The notes below the pieces were generated by a model. That model saw only the letters and a list, made by a program, of their open reading frames with translations. It was not told the DNA's origin and did no database searches. The translations under genes were made by a program, and so were the position numbers. Source: Galerina marginata (lineage: Eukaryota; Basidiomycota; Agaricomycetes; Agaricales; Galerinaceae). From it: a stretch of DNA of 64,000 bases. The stretch is from NCBI GenBank assembly GCA_023014335.1, contig JAECYW010000034.1, positions 248,001 through 312,000 on the forward strand. The letters run 5' to 3'. Positions 22,686-34,571 of the stretch are shown in pieces. Every line of letters starts with the position of its first letter. Positions within the stretch are counted from its first letter, which is position 1.

Positions 22686-23522
22686 TTGATTATCATACGG
22701 CCCTCCTACCATAGAGTCTTGGCGACTACTCACGAGAAATCTGCCTGTGCATCTGACTCATCCTTTACCGATTATGTTTACCATCTCCGCCGTGTTAGTC
22801 GAGCAGGAGTGAATATTACTCATACCCAAGGAACAGCGTCTAAAGGATATAGGGATTTTGAATCTGAAGGTGAGTGTGGGCTCGTAGAGGCTCGTACCCG
22901 CTATTGACCTCCGCGTCACTGCCAATCATATTTATGACTTGACTTAAGACACTGACTCTCAGCGATGGTAACATCACCGCCGTCCCCCGGATGAACGGTG
23001 GTCATTTCTGTTCAGAGGGCGTCGCTTCGAACGCTGATGGCCCAACCGAATACGAGTCGAGCGGGGTCAGTTTAACCCCTCGTTTGGGTTCGCTCTTGAC
23101 AGTGCCTTTATCAGTCTCACCTTGGGCGTCAATCTTACCAATCAGAATCTTTCGATCAGCCAATTTTGACGACTAGTTGCCGAGATCTTCGATTCAAATC
23201 CTGAAGCTTTTGAAATTACTGAAAGCTATAATATGTACCGTGAGTCCTTCACTGTTGAAGGGACGCTCCACTAAATCTGCGTTATCACCACCAGTATCCC
23301 TGTTCGGGGCATCTACCAGGAACATACACCACGTTCCTCATCGTTTTCTTTAATGATCACCATGACCTCGGCAATCATCGTCTGCTGCAGCAGTATTTGC
23401 GTACCTCGGTCCTCGGGTTTGTAACTGGCTGGCTTCTGAACATGCCGCAGCTCGTCCAGCTTATGAATGTCTCTGAGGGCTGGAATGATAATATTACACC
23501 GCATGTGCGTATAGATAAACAT
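22686..23522 (+). pseudogene. Decayed protein-coding gene of unrecognised family
   Basis: Several segments look coding but cannot be joined. Near 22970-23085 one frame reads DGNITAVPRMNGGHF then DGPTEYESSG. Near 23088-23250 a different frame reads FGFALDSAFISLTLG, LTNQNLSISQF, a TGA, then AEIFDSNPEAFEI and YNMYRES. Near 23336-23522 a third stretch reads FFNDHHDLGNHRLLQQYL. The frame change at about 23087 and the in-frame TGA at about 23168 point to a frameshift and a nonsense change. I do not recognise the family. An alternative is an intact gene whose intron pattern I failed to see, but the TGA sits inside a conserved-looking block. Confidence 0.35.
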
Positions 23523-23949
23523 TTGTAAGATCTTGATCGTTTACGCCATTGTCCTGTCCCCGAACGCAGAACAAACAGACGTTGAGGCGAGTATCCCGGA
23601 TTCCGGATTCTGGTTGCTACACTCAACAAAGTCGCCTCCCCTGTGTCAAATGAACTGTCACTGATATAAATATACACGTTGATTCAACTCCGAAGACTCG
23701 CTCCCCCCCTCGCTGGGAAGAAGAACTGCCTTGTAATTCTTCAACTAGTCTATTCTTCGTCAGCAAGTCATCGACTCATGAATCTAATCACCTATTATAC
23801 AGCATGTGCACGAGTCAGTTCGAGTTGTCAAATCAGCTGCGTAAAGATAGAATATGCATCTTTAGACCGGGAAACTGTTAAATGCCGAGCAAATACCTAT
23901 ATAGCTCCCACTTCAAGGACGCAGCATCACCCATACCTTTTTTCGTTTC
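23523..23949. other. Promoter region of the multipass protein gene
   Basis: No gene is seen. A tatata run occurs near 23897, about 50 nt upstream of the chosen ATG. Confidence 0.35.
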
Positions 23950-25794
23950 ATGCGTGAGTTTTGCCACCTGATTCACCCGTTGAATTACTTTCTTACACCG
24001 TCGAAACAGGGTATATTCAAATTCAGAAATTGATCGCCATTTTGGTCATTGCTTGCATTGGAACTTCCAATGCAGTTAACTTCGACCAATGCCTAAAAGA
24101 TATTAACAACATGACCATTGATGGAAAGACCGACAACCATGGTCGACCGCTCCCGCCATCAACAAACAACGCAAATTCAATCACGTACGACTTGTGCGTC
24201 TCCCAATGTGGCGCGGGTCAGGAACCTTTCCAATGGACGATGTTCTCGCAAGAATTCAGTTCTTGGCTCCTTCCATGGCTCGCCTTACTCTCACAATTGC
24301 CTTTCGGAGCGAACGATAAACTACACAATTTGGAGAGTATGCTGCTAACATTAGGTTCCCCAACCCTCGCGGCGTACTCTTTGGTGCTAACGGTCCTCAA
24401 CGGGCGATGGATCGCCCAACTTTTTTCAAACTACCGATATGCGAACGTGCAGAGTGCAGTACGGATACTGAGTAGCTTGCAACAATCGCCTCTCCGAGTC
24501 GATGCGGATGACGGCCTTCTAGCATCCCTTGTTGTCCTACCACAAAATGACGATTGGTGGACAGAACTTGTGGTTTGGCTCGACTACACCCACACGTGGT
24601 CCATATCCGCAGGCGCATCTATTGCGTGGGTGATCTTGGCATATATTTTCACCATTGTCGATTATTTCTCGCAGAGTGTCCTGGTAACACTCGACTCAAA
24701 CGGACAAGGAGTGGGATCCGTTGGGTCGCTGTGGCTTTGGCTACTTCCAATCGTCGTCGGGTGGCTCCAGATCTCACCGAAATGCGATTCCAATCGTCTC
24801 AATCAAGCCCTGGAGAGGGCCAATGCCATTGCCTTTGTGGCGGCATCAACTTCACCCCCGAGACGAGCAAACGAGATTACTGAACGCCGTGCTATCAACC
24901 TCAGGCTCGCAGAAGACGATGAGGCAAGACTGGACGAACGGGCTACACCACCGATTTTCAACTACGCTAGGTTCCTTCCATGGGTTCACGATGTCATGGT
25001 CGTCTCTGACATTTTCCACAATGTCTCTGAGCGAAACCGCGAGCACGACCCGGTGATGGGCACGGAGTGGCGCGATCGAAATACCGATGACGGTAGCCAA
25101 CTAACAGCTTTTCACGTCCGCGAGTATTGCGTGCAAAGAGAAGGGAGCGAGAAGCGTCGAAAACGAAGATGGGGGCTAGACGACTCCATAATATCCCGTG
25201 TGTGCATTGCGTCTGCTTTGGCGCTAATGCTGCAGTGGGGTACTACCAGTGCAGCGGTGATTATTGTGTGGTTTACCCCAACAGTTGGTGAGCTTTTAAT
25301 TCCTATTTCGTTCTCATCGAAAATTTGCTCAATTCACGTCAGGTCTAGGATGCCGATCAGGCTCGTACATCCTCTACGGCATCCTCTCCACATTGGCGTG
25401 GATATTGCTTCTTATGTCAAGCATTCTCACGTACTATTCGACCCACCACCCAGCGCGTTCATTCAAACGACACTCATTCCTTGCCATCCGATCCCGGCTT
25501 GCCCGCTGGCTGGCTATCTTTCTTCGCCGCTCGGGAAAGCTTGTAGCAATAACAAACGCAGTATGGGTTGTCTCAACGGGCATGGTACAGTTCAGCAGCT
25601 TCTACGACCGCTGCTATTGCAACAGCAGTGTCCTAGGGCTCGGGAAGAATGCATACGATGTGATAAATTTGACGCGTGATGATGCAGTAAGCATGCGGGC
25701 TGCATGGATTGGCGGATTCTCCCTGGCCGCTGCGGTAGCCGCTATATTTTCTGGGTTTGTAAGCTTATACGTTGATCCTCCTTTCCCTTCTTAA
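23950..25794 (+). CDS. Multipass membrane protein with signal peptide, family unknown
   Basis: Exons 23950-23953, 24010-25287 and 25343-25794 splice to 577 residues. Exon 1 is only ATG plus one base; the 56-nt intron (gtgagt ... acag) restores a secretion signal, LIAILVIACIGTSNA, directly after Met-Arg. I prefer it because the uninterrupted frame has no ATG close to that signal. The lumenal N-terminal part holds Cys in DQCL and LCVSQCG. Then come about seven to eight hydrophobic segments (for example VILAYIFTIVDYF, WLWLLPIVVGWL, YGILSTLAWILLLMSS, GGFSLAAAVAAIFSGF). Between them lies a charged cytosolic loop with SEKRRKRRWG. Near the C-terminus an outside loop has YDRCYCNSS. Unlabelled proteins of this layout occur in Agaricomycetes; no function is known to me. 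Confidence 0.8.
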
Positions 25795-28000
25795 AATACG
25801 GCTTTTTCATATACACTATTTTGCACTCTGTCTCGCAAAAGGATTTTGGACGTAATTTAAAAATTATTTATGGAGATTGTAGATGCCTTTGTTTAATTCA
25901 TTGATAGAGATAAGACATACTACAAAGATCACTTAATACGAGACAAGGTAGTTAGTTGCGCCAATAGTCTCATTGTTCTTATCGTATCATTCAAATTTCC
26001 AAAATAATATGTAGTTTTGATCCTAATACGAGTGTTTCATGAGAGTAGAGGGCGAAAGGCCCGGGCTGCAGCGGACAGAATCCCCTCGCAGACAAATCCA
26101 CTATTTCAGTCCATCAATCAACGCCAGACGTTCGATACCATTGTTCATTCAAACTTCATTGCCATCCAGCGCGGAGAAACGTCAGAACCTATTCTTGCTC
26201 GTGAACGAGTCTTGGCATGCACATGTACCCAGGTATTCGGATGAACCGGTTTGCAACACGATAAGAAGAAGTATTTATAATAAGCGCTGGTCTACTCTCG
26301 GCTCAGATAGCCGCCAGCGATAAGGGCTGAGTAAGATAATTTGTGGGATGTCTTTGATGCGCATTTACTTGTTTGAGTGGCTGAGCCGAACACTGCAAAT
26401 GGAGCTGCGGTAGAGTAGTTAAAAGGTACCACTTTGAACCTAAGAGGGAAGAATGTGCGTTGTATTTTTTAATTACCATCTGGCATTGTGGGAGGAGCCG
26501 TGTATGTGGATGGATACGGTCAATGATACGCGTTATTTATACACGAAGATACCACACGACTTCATTCCTCAGATGGAGGTGTGGCACATTGGATGCTTCT
26601 TTAGTATTTTGTGGGCAAGATCTCGGCAAGTAATCGATAGCCGATGCAACGATACAGAAGCAGAAATGGGTGAAGGGGGGTAAAAATTCGAAGGCGTATT
26701 AATAAGTAGACAGATCGGATTGGAGTAGATCAAAAGGAAAAAAAAAATGAACCACGGAGCGTACAGGCGAGTCAATTGGAAACAACGAATTCGGCGAAAC
26801 GGGGAAGCGATTTGAAGGGGTAGAAATTCGAGTTAGAAGATTTGGTGGGTGTAATACAGGTAGCAGATGACAGAACAATGATATAGGTGGGTCGCAGGCA
26901 GTGATTTCCCGGCGGCCTATCAGCGTCCTGCTCTAAAGTACACTGCCCCACATCGATGGATGAGTTGACTGGAGGTAACTTGGGAGATTTTAAGCAAAAC
27001 AAAAGGAGTCAGACGACATGCGAAGACCTGATGAATCATGAAGCCGTGGTTTGCAGTTGGAGTGACGGTTCTTCAAGGAAAGCTACTCTACGCCCATGGT
27101 TGTGGGTATGCTTCATTCGATTTAGAATCCGATACAAACGGGAGTGATACGGAGTGATGTGATTAGAAAGTCCAAGCCGATAATATATGAAGAGAGCACG
27201 GCATGACTTGTCGCCATATTAATTATAATGTATTTTTACGTACCCAACGCAAAAAAATTCGAGGTTATCACAGAATACCTGGAGTACGCAAATTTTTGAA
27301 GTAAACTCGACTCCCTGTGGGGAGCTGTGCAGCTGCGCGACGCGACGCGTCAGGTCACGTGCATATCTAAAAAAAAGTCGTACCACGTCAACATCAACGA
27401 CGACGATGACGACGGGCAGCCCTACGTTGCCCTGCTTCCTCTCTCAACCGTTTCCACTCTTTCGATGCCAATATGCGGCAATAAATTCTCGAATCTCGAC
27501 CCATCTGTCGCCGCCGACAACAACGCGAACTTTTCCAGCCATGAGATCGACTACATCTGCGGCTCCAGCATATGATGCATGATGAGGTGTACTAGGGCTC
27601 GTGGACTAGAGGATGCCAATATCAAAGATACCTAGAAGTATTCTCCACCGACTTTGAACGCACTGAACGTGCCATCGGAGTCGGCACCGCTCCAACTTCT
27701 CCTTCTGCGTCTTTACTCTGCGAGAGCGCAGCGAGACATCGAGGACTCGCCCTTGTACTCCTATTCAGATTCATCGGCCTTTTCAACTTTGATTTCAGCT
27801 TCAGACTTGGTGTCGATGTTGCCTCTCACCCAGCACCTCCACGACGGAACTTCCACGCCCCCTTGTCGGGCTTGACCAAGGCGAATGTCATGGAAGATGA
27901 GAACCGTAAATCTTGATCTCGTTCGTTGGGCGGAAACGGGGCTTTAGAATGCGGTAGTAGAGGTCGTGCCTGGGTACAGTGGTCGAGGAGGGGTGAGAAG
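25795..28000. other. Intergenic stretch, nothing recognised
   Basis: It is AT-rich around 25800-26000 and 27190-27310. The frame at 27327-27575 contains a run of Asp codons but no domain. No RNA gene or mobile element can be supported. Confidence 0.4.
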
Positions 28001-28400
28001 ACGGTGCCTCGCTCGCCTGCCCAGGCGTGTAATGGATGATGATGACGGCTAGCCCGTTGAGGGCGACTGGGATGCAGAGATGGCGAGGACTTGAGGAAGA
28101 GGTCAATTTTGGTGATCGTGAGCTTGCTTTTTCTTATCGTTCGTGATCTCGAAGACCCAGCTGACACCTTCTTCAGGTCCCTAAGCACTACAAATGTCAT
28201 GCCCACCAACAGGACCTCCCTCGTTGATGTCCTCGATGTGGTCTGTGGCTCAGACGTTCCAGTCGACTTTCTTGAATGTATATCTTTTCGCTCTTCGAGG
28301 CTTCATCCAGCCTTTTTCTACCTAAATCTTCGAGCTGACTATATCAATCCATCATCCAGTGCACATTCCGCATTATCATGAAGCACGTCCTTCAAACCCT
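28001..28400 (+). repeat. Single copy of the exon/intron-like module
   Basis: The sequence ggtcaattttggtgat followed by an intron-like segment at 28118-28176 (gtgagc ... ctgac ... ttcag) matches modules in D1, D2 and the 56-61 kb region. The stretch just upstream, 28040-28085, matches 43745-43800 (gggcgac-gg-atgcaga). No open reading frame spans it. Confidence 0.45.
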
Positions 28401-29466
28401 GCTTATCGAGCTTGTCGTTGTTACACCTGTTCCCCTTCGCAGTTCGCAATACAAGCTTCTTCCATCTCCAATCCATCTGGGACCAGCCTCACAGATTGTT
28501 TTCTAGATTTGAACGAGCGCAGCCTTATCAGTACGAAGGACCGCTTTTTCTAGTTCCCCACCACGATAAGACAATTGCCGGCCTTACGATTGATCTTCCT
28601 TGGTATTTCAGTCCATATTTGCGCCTTATTTGGTGTTGATCGCGCCAATCCCACTTTTAAATGGCGAGTGGTGTCTTCGGCCGGTTTATGTTGTGTCAAG
28701 TATCGATACCTCGATATGATTGACGCGGTATTGACTTCACTTACAGCACCGGCCATCAATCAGCCGCCATCCTCGAACTATACGATCAGGGCTCCCGTTG
28801 GAAGGAAATACTCACGTCGGCAAGTCAAACGCGAGCTTTATAATCTATCCTGCTGACTATTCCGTGGACCCTATGCTTATATTTACACCCTGTCAACCGT
28901 GCTCGACGTTCTGCTGGATGGTTACTTGCCTTCGTATTTGGCTAGTTTATGTCGTTGTCGTATCATTACGATTTGCGAATGAACAGTAACGAGTCCCTTT
29001 TCCTATCACTTCCAAAGCATCCGATGAGTCGGTGGAGAGCGCTACTTAGATTGCGTTTTCTATTTTGTCTTCGTACTAACGCTTTGGTTTCCATGCCTAA
29101 ACAAGTTTACCATTAGCTGTAAACATCGCGAAGGATCTATGCGCGGTATACCAACTTATTCAGAGAGATCTCAGTGAGTCTATCGCTTCACCCAATATTT
29201 TTGTACCTGCGCTCACGGTGGCTCACAGGTTCGGCCTTAGTGACGATATACTGCCGAGTATTGGTTGGAACAAGAAACAAGGAAGCTAGGCATTATTGGA
29301 AGAATCTGAATTACTTGTCGATTGCGCAGCAATGCATTTTCAAACGGCTTCGGCCTGTCGGATACTCTTTGTAAGCGGTTGGCTTTACGAAGGAATTGCA
29401 ATTGGAAGTACTAGCTACGTACTTGTTTTAGAACTGGTTTACGACTGCTATGTGTTAAATGACCTT
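28401..29466. other. Intergenic stretch, nothing recognised
   Basis: Short hydrophobic frames occur (for example at 29296-29481) but I cannot join them into a gene. They may be a decayed membrane-protein gene. Confidence 0.35.
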
Positions 29467-30728
29467 CTAGGTACGAGCTGAGGTACGCCTCTTGAGTGCG
29501 CTATTTACGATCAAGGCAATCAATTGGTCATACTCAATGCTGCGGCTTTTCGCCAGCAGCGAAAAGCCAGACGCCCCAGGTGACAGTCCAGGAAGTGGGT
29601 TGACCTCGATAAAATGAAAGAAGAGTTGTCATTAGAAACAGTGAAGTCTTCGCCAAGTTAATTAACTAACCTCAATGAAATTCGGAACTGCATTTGAAGC
29701 ATTTGTATCTTGACGGATATCGACACGACCTCCATCACGGCATTCCAGCAACCTCCAGCTCTTGAGAGCCACATCTGCGGCCTCTTTGGCCGCCAGGTCG
29801 CTAGATAAATCCATGTAAACCAGACGGGGGTTTGGATTAGCAATACCTTCCAACTGCCCACGCTTCAAATCGTATCCAAAAACATCGGATTCGAGATATA
29901 CCGCGTCGCCAGTGGGGTCGTTAAGGGAATTGGATTTCTCCTTTACAAAAACGTGTTCCAAAACACCAGTAACAAAAGCCTCGGTGCCGGTCCCGACAAT
30001 GCCTACAGTAAACTCGTGACCTGCAAGAAAACGTTCAATCAAGATTGTTTGGGTTGGGTATCGCTGAGATATGTCCTCCACGACGTGAAGGAGTTGTTCG
30101 CGGTTCACAACTTTGTTGGCTTGAGTAATACCCATCCCCGTGCCTTCTGCCGATGGTTTGACAAATAATGGGAACGATCCCAAAGCGTCGCGGTGAATGG
30201 TTCTTTCGATGACGGATAGCGGGCAGAAGTCCATCGGCCAGGTGTTTCGAGCCGGGATGCAGGCGAAGGCTGCAGTGGGTATGCCATAGTGTTCTAAAAC
30301 CATCTACCCAAGTACGATAGTTAATAATTCTTTTAAGAACGGTTATGTTAGGACAGTACCTTTGTTTTTGCCTTGTCTAAACACAATGACAGTGTTGAGG
30401 AGTCGGAAAATGTGAATGGAATCCCGTACGCTTCGAGAAGCGCCGGAACTTGAGCCTCGCGTCCTACACTCCCCATGCCTTCACAGATGTTAAAAACAAT
30501 ATCCCAGTCAGGCTTCGAAGTGGCAAGGAGTTTAGTCAACGATTTCAGGCCGCCTATCATCTGGACAGTCCCGAGTTTTCTCAAGGAGGTGGCTATGGCA
30601 TCGATTGTTGCATCGGTGTCGAACTCAGCACATTGTTCGGCTGAATATCCGAGTGCAAGCCATTCCGCTCGACTGTCATACGCAAAACCCATCTTGAGAG
30701 GAGAGGGTTGAGAGTCATCCAGAGGCAT
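29467..30728 (-). CDS. ATP-grasp ligase of the D-alanine--D-alanine ligase family
   Basis: Minus-strand exons 30728-30360, 30303-29671 and 29604-29467 splice to 379 residues, all phase 0. The N-terminal lobe is clear: MGFAYDSRAEWLALGYS, DIVFNICEGMG and REAQVPALLEAYGIPFTFS. The ATP-grasp core has Lys172 in FVKPSAEGTGMGI, the adenine-clamp stretch LIERFLAGHEFTVG at 212-224, RVDIRQD, and the metal-binding end FIEVNPLPGLSPG. These enzymes activate a carboxylate as acyl phosphate and join it to an amine. Bacteria use D-Ala; fungi have no peptidoglycan, so the substrate here must differ. It is divergent from the lysine 2,3-aminomutase gene across 1.3 kb, suggesting co-regulation and that a beta-amino acid could be a substrate. 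That last step is inference. Confidence 0.9.
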
Positions 30729-32032
30729 CTTGGGGATAGACTAATAATGATGGAGCTCGATAAAAAATTTCACCTCTTAAAGCACCCAGAGGTCGGTGAA
30801 TTATTATTGAGACGTACAATGGGTAGAAGGATGCGGATATGGATCCTTCAGATGGTCGAGAACCCTGGCCGTTAACCAGACTAAATTTGCTCGAAATTTG
30901 AGCCTTAACCCAGTTTATAGTAAGCTTAGGCTTTATTCTTTGCATTCGTATCTCTACATCCGACTGAAATGAGTAATATTACATCTGATTGAGAAACTCG
31001 TTTTTGCGAAGAGCGCCGAAAATCGCGGCCGCTGCAAACGCATAGTAAAATCCACGTACTTTCTGAATTAATCGATGGAGCAGGCTCAATCGTAGGAGCA
31101 ATTGCGTTGATGCACAAGAAGGACAGCATCAGATCGTAGCTTCGTCTGCGGAAAGCGCAGCAAGTTTAAGGCCGCGGCAAATATAATTACAAGACCGTCG
31201 AGTGGTGAAGGTGGTGATGAAGTCCGGTTCATGGTCTCCAATCCCAAAATTCCATTACGTCAAAATGGGTTCATAGGACTTGCTACTAATGGAGAGCACG
31301 TACGACTGGCGGAAGAAGCATCGGATCGAAAAGAATGAAGTTGACGATGTTCTGAAATTTCATGGAGGATGTTCAAAGTTCGCTTCAATGCTCCAGCTAT
31401 CGAAGTTGAAGACATTGCTCTGGATGTAAAAAGTAGTTCCTTCCTACTGAACTCGTAAACGAAGTAGGTAATACAGACAAGGTTTGTCCAGATTTTTCAT
31501 GGAGATTTGGACGAACCAAAAGACCATTAAACTTTCGGACGGCCTTTGTGCGACGTGGCTCCATACGCTAGACTGGGAGCCTCCTTCTTGAAGGACGACC
31601 GGGAAGACCGGTCACCGCATGAGGAAACCTTTGGATACGACAATAATGCCTGAAGAAATTTAGTAAGTCATATAATTTGAAATTTGTAATGAAATCAATG
31701 TCCTTGACGAAAACTCGACACCATTCCCTTTGGCATGATCTTTGGACTTGGACAAAAACCGTTGGGCATTTTCAAGCGAATGAGGTCATTTTCAAGATTA
31801 CCTTTATTGCTATTAGTTATTACTGTTGTGAAGGATCCCATCTCACTAATCAAAAATCAGCTTAGTTACGTATAGTTCCCGCCAATGCTCTTTATGCTTC
31901 TCCTCGTCATTAATACAGGCCCATTTGCATTGGCTGTTAGTCACTAGGTTTACCACATAAATCGTACTGGCGTCAACCAATCTTGACCCTTTGTTCGCCT
32001 TTCTTCGTTGACTCCTCCACCACTACTCGACG
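30729..32032. promoter_or_regulatory. Shared divergent intergenic region (ligase / aminomutase)
   Basis: A 1.3-kb gap separates the two start codons and contains no ORF with a domain. It must hold both promoters. I see no clear TATA box or repeated operator-like motif on which to base a regulatory claim. Confidence 0.4.
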
Positions 32033-33720
32033 ATGCTACGCTTCATCGCGACCAAAGGCCGCGATATCCTTATTAAACATGGCCTCTATTTCCGTGCAGA
32101 AATTCGTCACTTTCACGGGGGCGAGAATGTCAACCAGATTAACGACCTCCCTCAACCTTCCCAGCACAATCCGATCGTCACCAAGAAATCCTCCCAGACG
32201 GGCCGTGTTTTTCACGAATCATTTATGGTACTTCCTCAGCACGACCTCATATCGGAAGTGGTTCCAGTCAAAACTGCGACCTCGGACCCTGTTGCAGACG
32301 AGCATTATTGGAAGAAAATTCCTCTCTGGAACGGTGTCAGCGAAAATGATTTCGTCAGTTATCGATGGCAGGTAGAGGACAAACCCTCTCTCGTTCATAT
32401 GCCGTAACTGACAGCTTCAGCTTTCAAACACCATACAGGGCGAGAAGAAGTTGCGAGAATTTCTGGCTTCCACCCTTCCCGCCCTTCTGCCCTCGAATAC
32501 TCCCTCATGCGGTTCGACATCCAGTACTCGAGATGAATTCATCGAAAGCGTTTCTGAGGCGATCGCACTTGCCCCTATGGCCGTCCGTCTAACGCCCCAC
32601 ATTATGAGCGTTATTGGCTGGTCAAATCCGATTGACGACCCGGTTAGGCGTCAGTTTATTCCCATGAAAAACGAGCTGGTCCCAAATCACCCTAGGCTCA
32701 AACTCGATTCTCTCAACGAAGAACACGATTCGCCTGTCAAAGGCCTTGTGCATCGGTACCCGACGAAAGCTCTCTTTCTAGGTCAGTGGTGAATGATGGA
32801 AATTTTTGGCGAATCACTCACACGACTCGAAAGCTACATCTGTTTGCAACGTCTACTGCCGATTCTGTACTCGCTCTTACGCAGTTGGGGCGAACACTTC
32901 CACGGTAACAAAAGCATCTTTAAAACCTACAAAACGTCGCTGGGACGAAGTTTTTAGTTACATCGAAAATACACCTCAACTAAATGACATTGTAGTTTCC
33001 GGTGGTGACTCCTATTACCTTTCCCCGGAACAACTTTATGATATCGGCGAGCGTCTCCTCTTGATCCCGCACATAAAACGTTTCCGCTATGCAACCAAAG
33101 GCCTGGCTGTCTGCCCGTCCCGTATTACTGATCCGAATGACACCTGGGGCGCTGCCTTGGTTGCGATTTCTGATAAAGGTAAAAAGATGGGCAAGGCAGT
33201 CGCTGTCCATACCCACTTCAACCACCCTAACGAAATCGCTTGGACGACCCAGCGTGCTGCTCAAGAACTTTTCGAGAAGGGTGTTACAGTGCGCAATCAA
33301 ACTGTCCTTCTCCGCGGAGTTAACGATAATGTTTCGACGATGAGAACCCTCATTCAAGGTCTGGCTGACATGAACATCCAACCGGTAGGGCCGACACATT
33401 TACTGCTAGTTCTGCGTTTAATAATTTGTTTTAATCAGTATTATGTATACCAAGGTGACATGGTACGCGGGGTAGAAGATCTCCGTACACCCTTGTCCAC
33501 TATTTTAGACTTGGAGATGCAACTCCGCGGCACCATCGGCGGATTTCTTACCCCTCAATTTATTGTTGATCTCCCTGGAGGAGGAGGGAAGCGTCTAGCT
33601 TCGACTTACCAGACATATGACCGCGCCACAGGTGTATCCACGTTCCTTGCCCCGGCTATCACTGGCGATGGCGAGCAGATTTTCGAGTATCATGACCCGG
33701 TTTGGAGTCTCCCAGCCTAA
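32033..33720 (+). CDS. L-lysine 2,3-aminomutase-like radical SAM enzyme
   Basis: Exons 32033-32371, 32439-32781, 32834-33384 and 33439-33720 splice to 504 residues. The radical-SAM cluster motif is Cys232-x3-Cys236-x2-Cys239 (CNVYCRFCTR). Family hallmarks follow: RYPTKALFL before it, DIVVSGGDSYYLSPEQL, FRYATKGLAVCPSRI, HTHFNHPNEI, VRNQTVLLRGVND, then YYVYQGDMV and FIVDLPGGGGKR near the C-terminus (substrate and PLP-lysine region). The family uses SAM, PLP and a [4Fe-4S] cluster to move an alpha-amino group to the beta position, classically lysine to beta-lysine. The first 25 residues are basic and amphipathic (MLRFIATKGRDILIKHG), consistent with mitochondrial import, where clusters are made. 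Intron 3 is 54 nt and stop-free. Bacterial ancestry is likely; substrate is unproven. Confidence 0.92.
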
Positions 33721-34571
33721 ACGACGGAGATTAAACTTGAACTTGAAGTCGTTAGTTCTGTCTGATACTGCCAATGGTAGACAGAAATAAATATCTTTCA
33801 CGTTGGATAGAATGCCAATTATTTCAATAGAAATACCACCTTTGCCAGTGATTCTAGATTCTGGACGATTTCCGAGCCACACACGTGTTCTGTCACCCAG
33901 CCGTCTTTCACTATCAGGTCTAGCTTCAAAAATATGTGTTCTGTAATCCATTCTGTGGCCAGCACTCCATTTTAATCATGTATACCTCGTGCCCCTTCGC
34001 AACCAAGCCCGGTTCGGATAGTCCAACAAAGAATGTCCAAATGAGTAAGCTATAGACGAAGTACAATGGTCGGGATACTCAGCAGGAAAAGGAAAAGGAA
34101 TCGAAGCGACGCGAGATGTCAGGAGTTTGGCGTCCGAGTCAATCATAAGTACGTGAGCAGATAAAAGCGGCGCTTATTCTCGTGAAATTAATCTTCAGGC
34201 GCACAGAATCCTGATCATGAGATAGAAACTTCGTGAATTTTGATAAAGTGAATTCTCGTATTCAGTCCTGGTCCGTCTTAGCTGTCAGCGATGAGCCTCC
34301 AAGCAGACTAACAAATTATAATTATTCTGAGTCCTTCAGCTACGCGGACGTCAGTAATTTAAAAGCACTGCAGTGACAGCAAATGCGGGCACGGAGCTCC
34401 CAGCCCCACTAAATTGACTCCTTCTTCTTAATAAAAATTCGCATTTCAGTCTGCTCGAAGTTCGCAAGCCATGATTGTATTGAATTCTGTACCAGATCAA
34501 GATAATCTGATGCGGACGCCTGAACAGTCCGATGAGAATACCTCGCCAGCGCCCCCCTTTTGTATGTAAGT
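33721..34571. other. Intergenic stretch, convergent gene ends
   Basis: Nothing coding is recognised between the aminomutase stop and the stop of the secreted-protein gene on the other strand. Confidence 0.4.
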
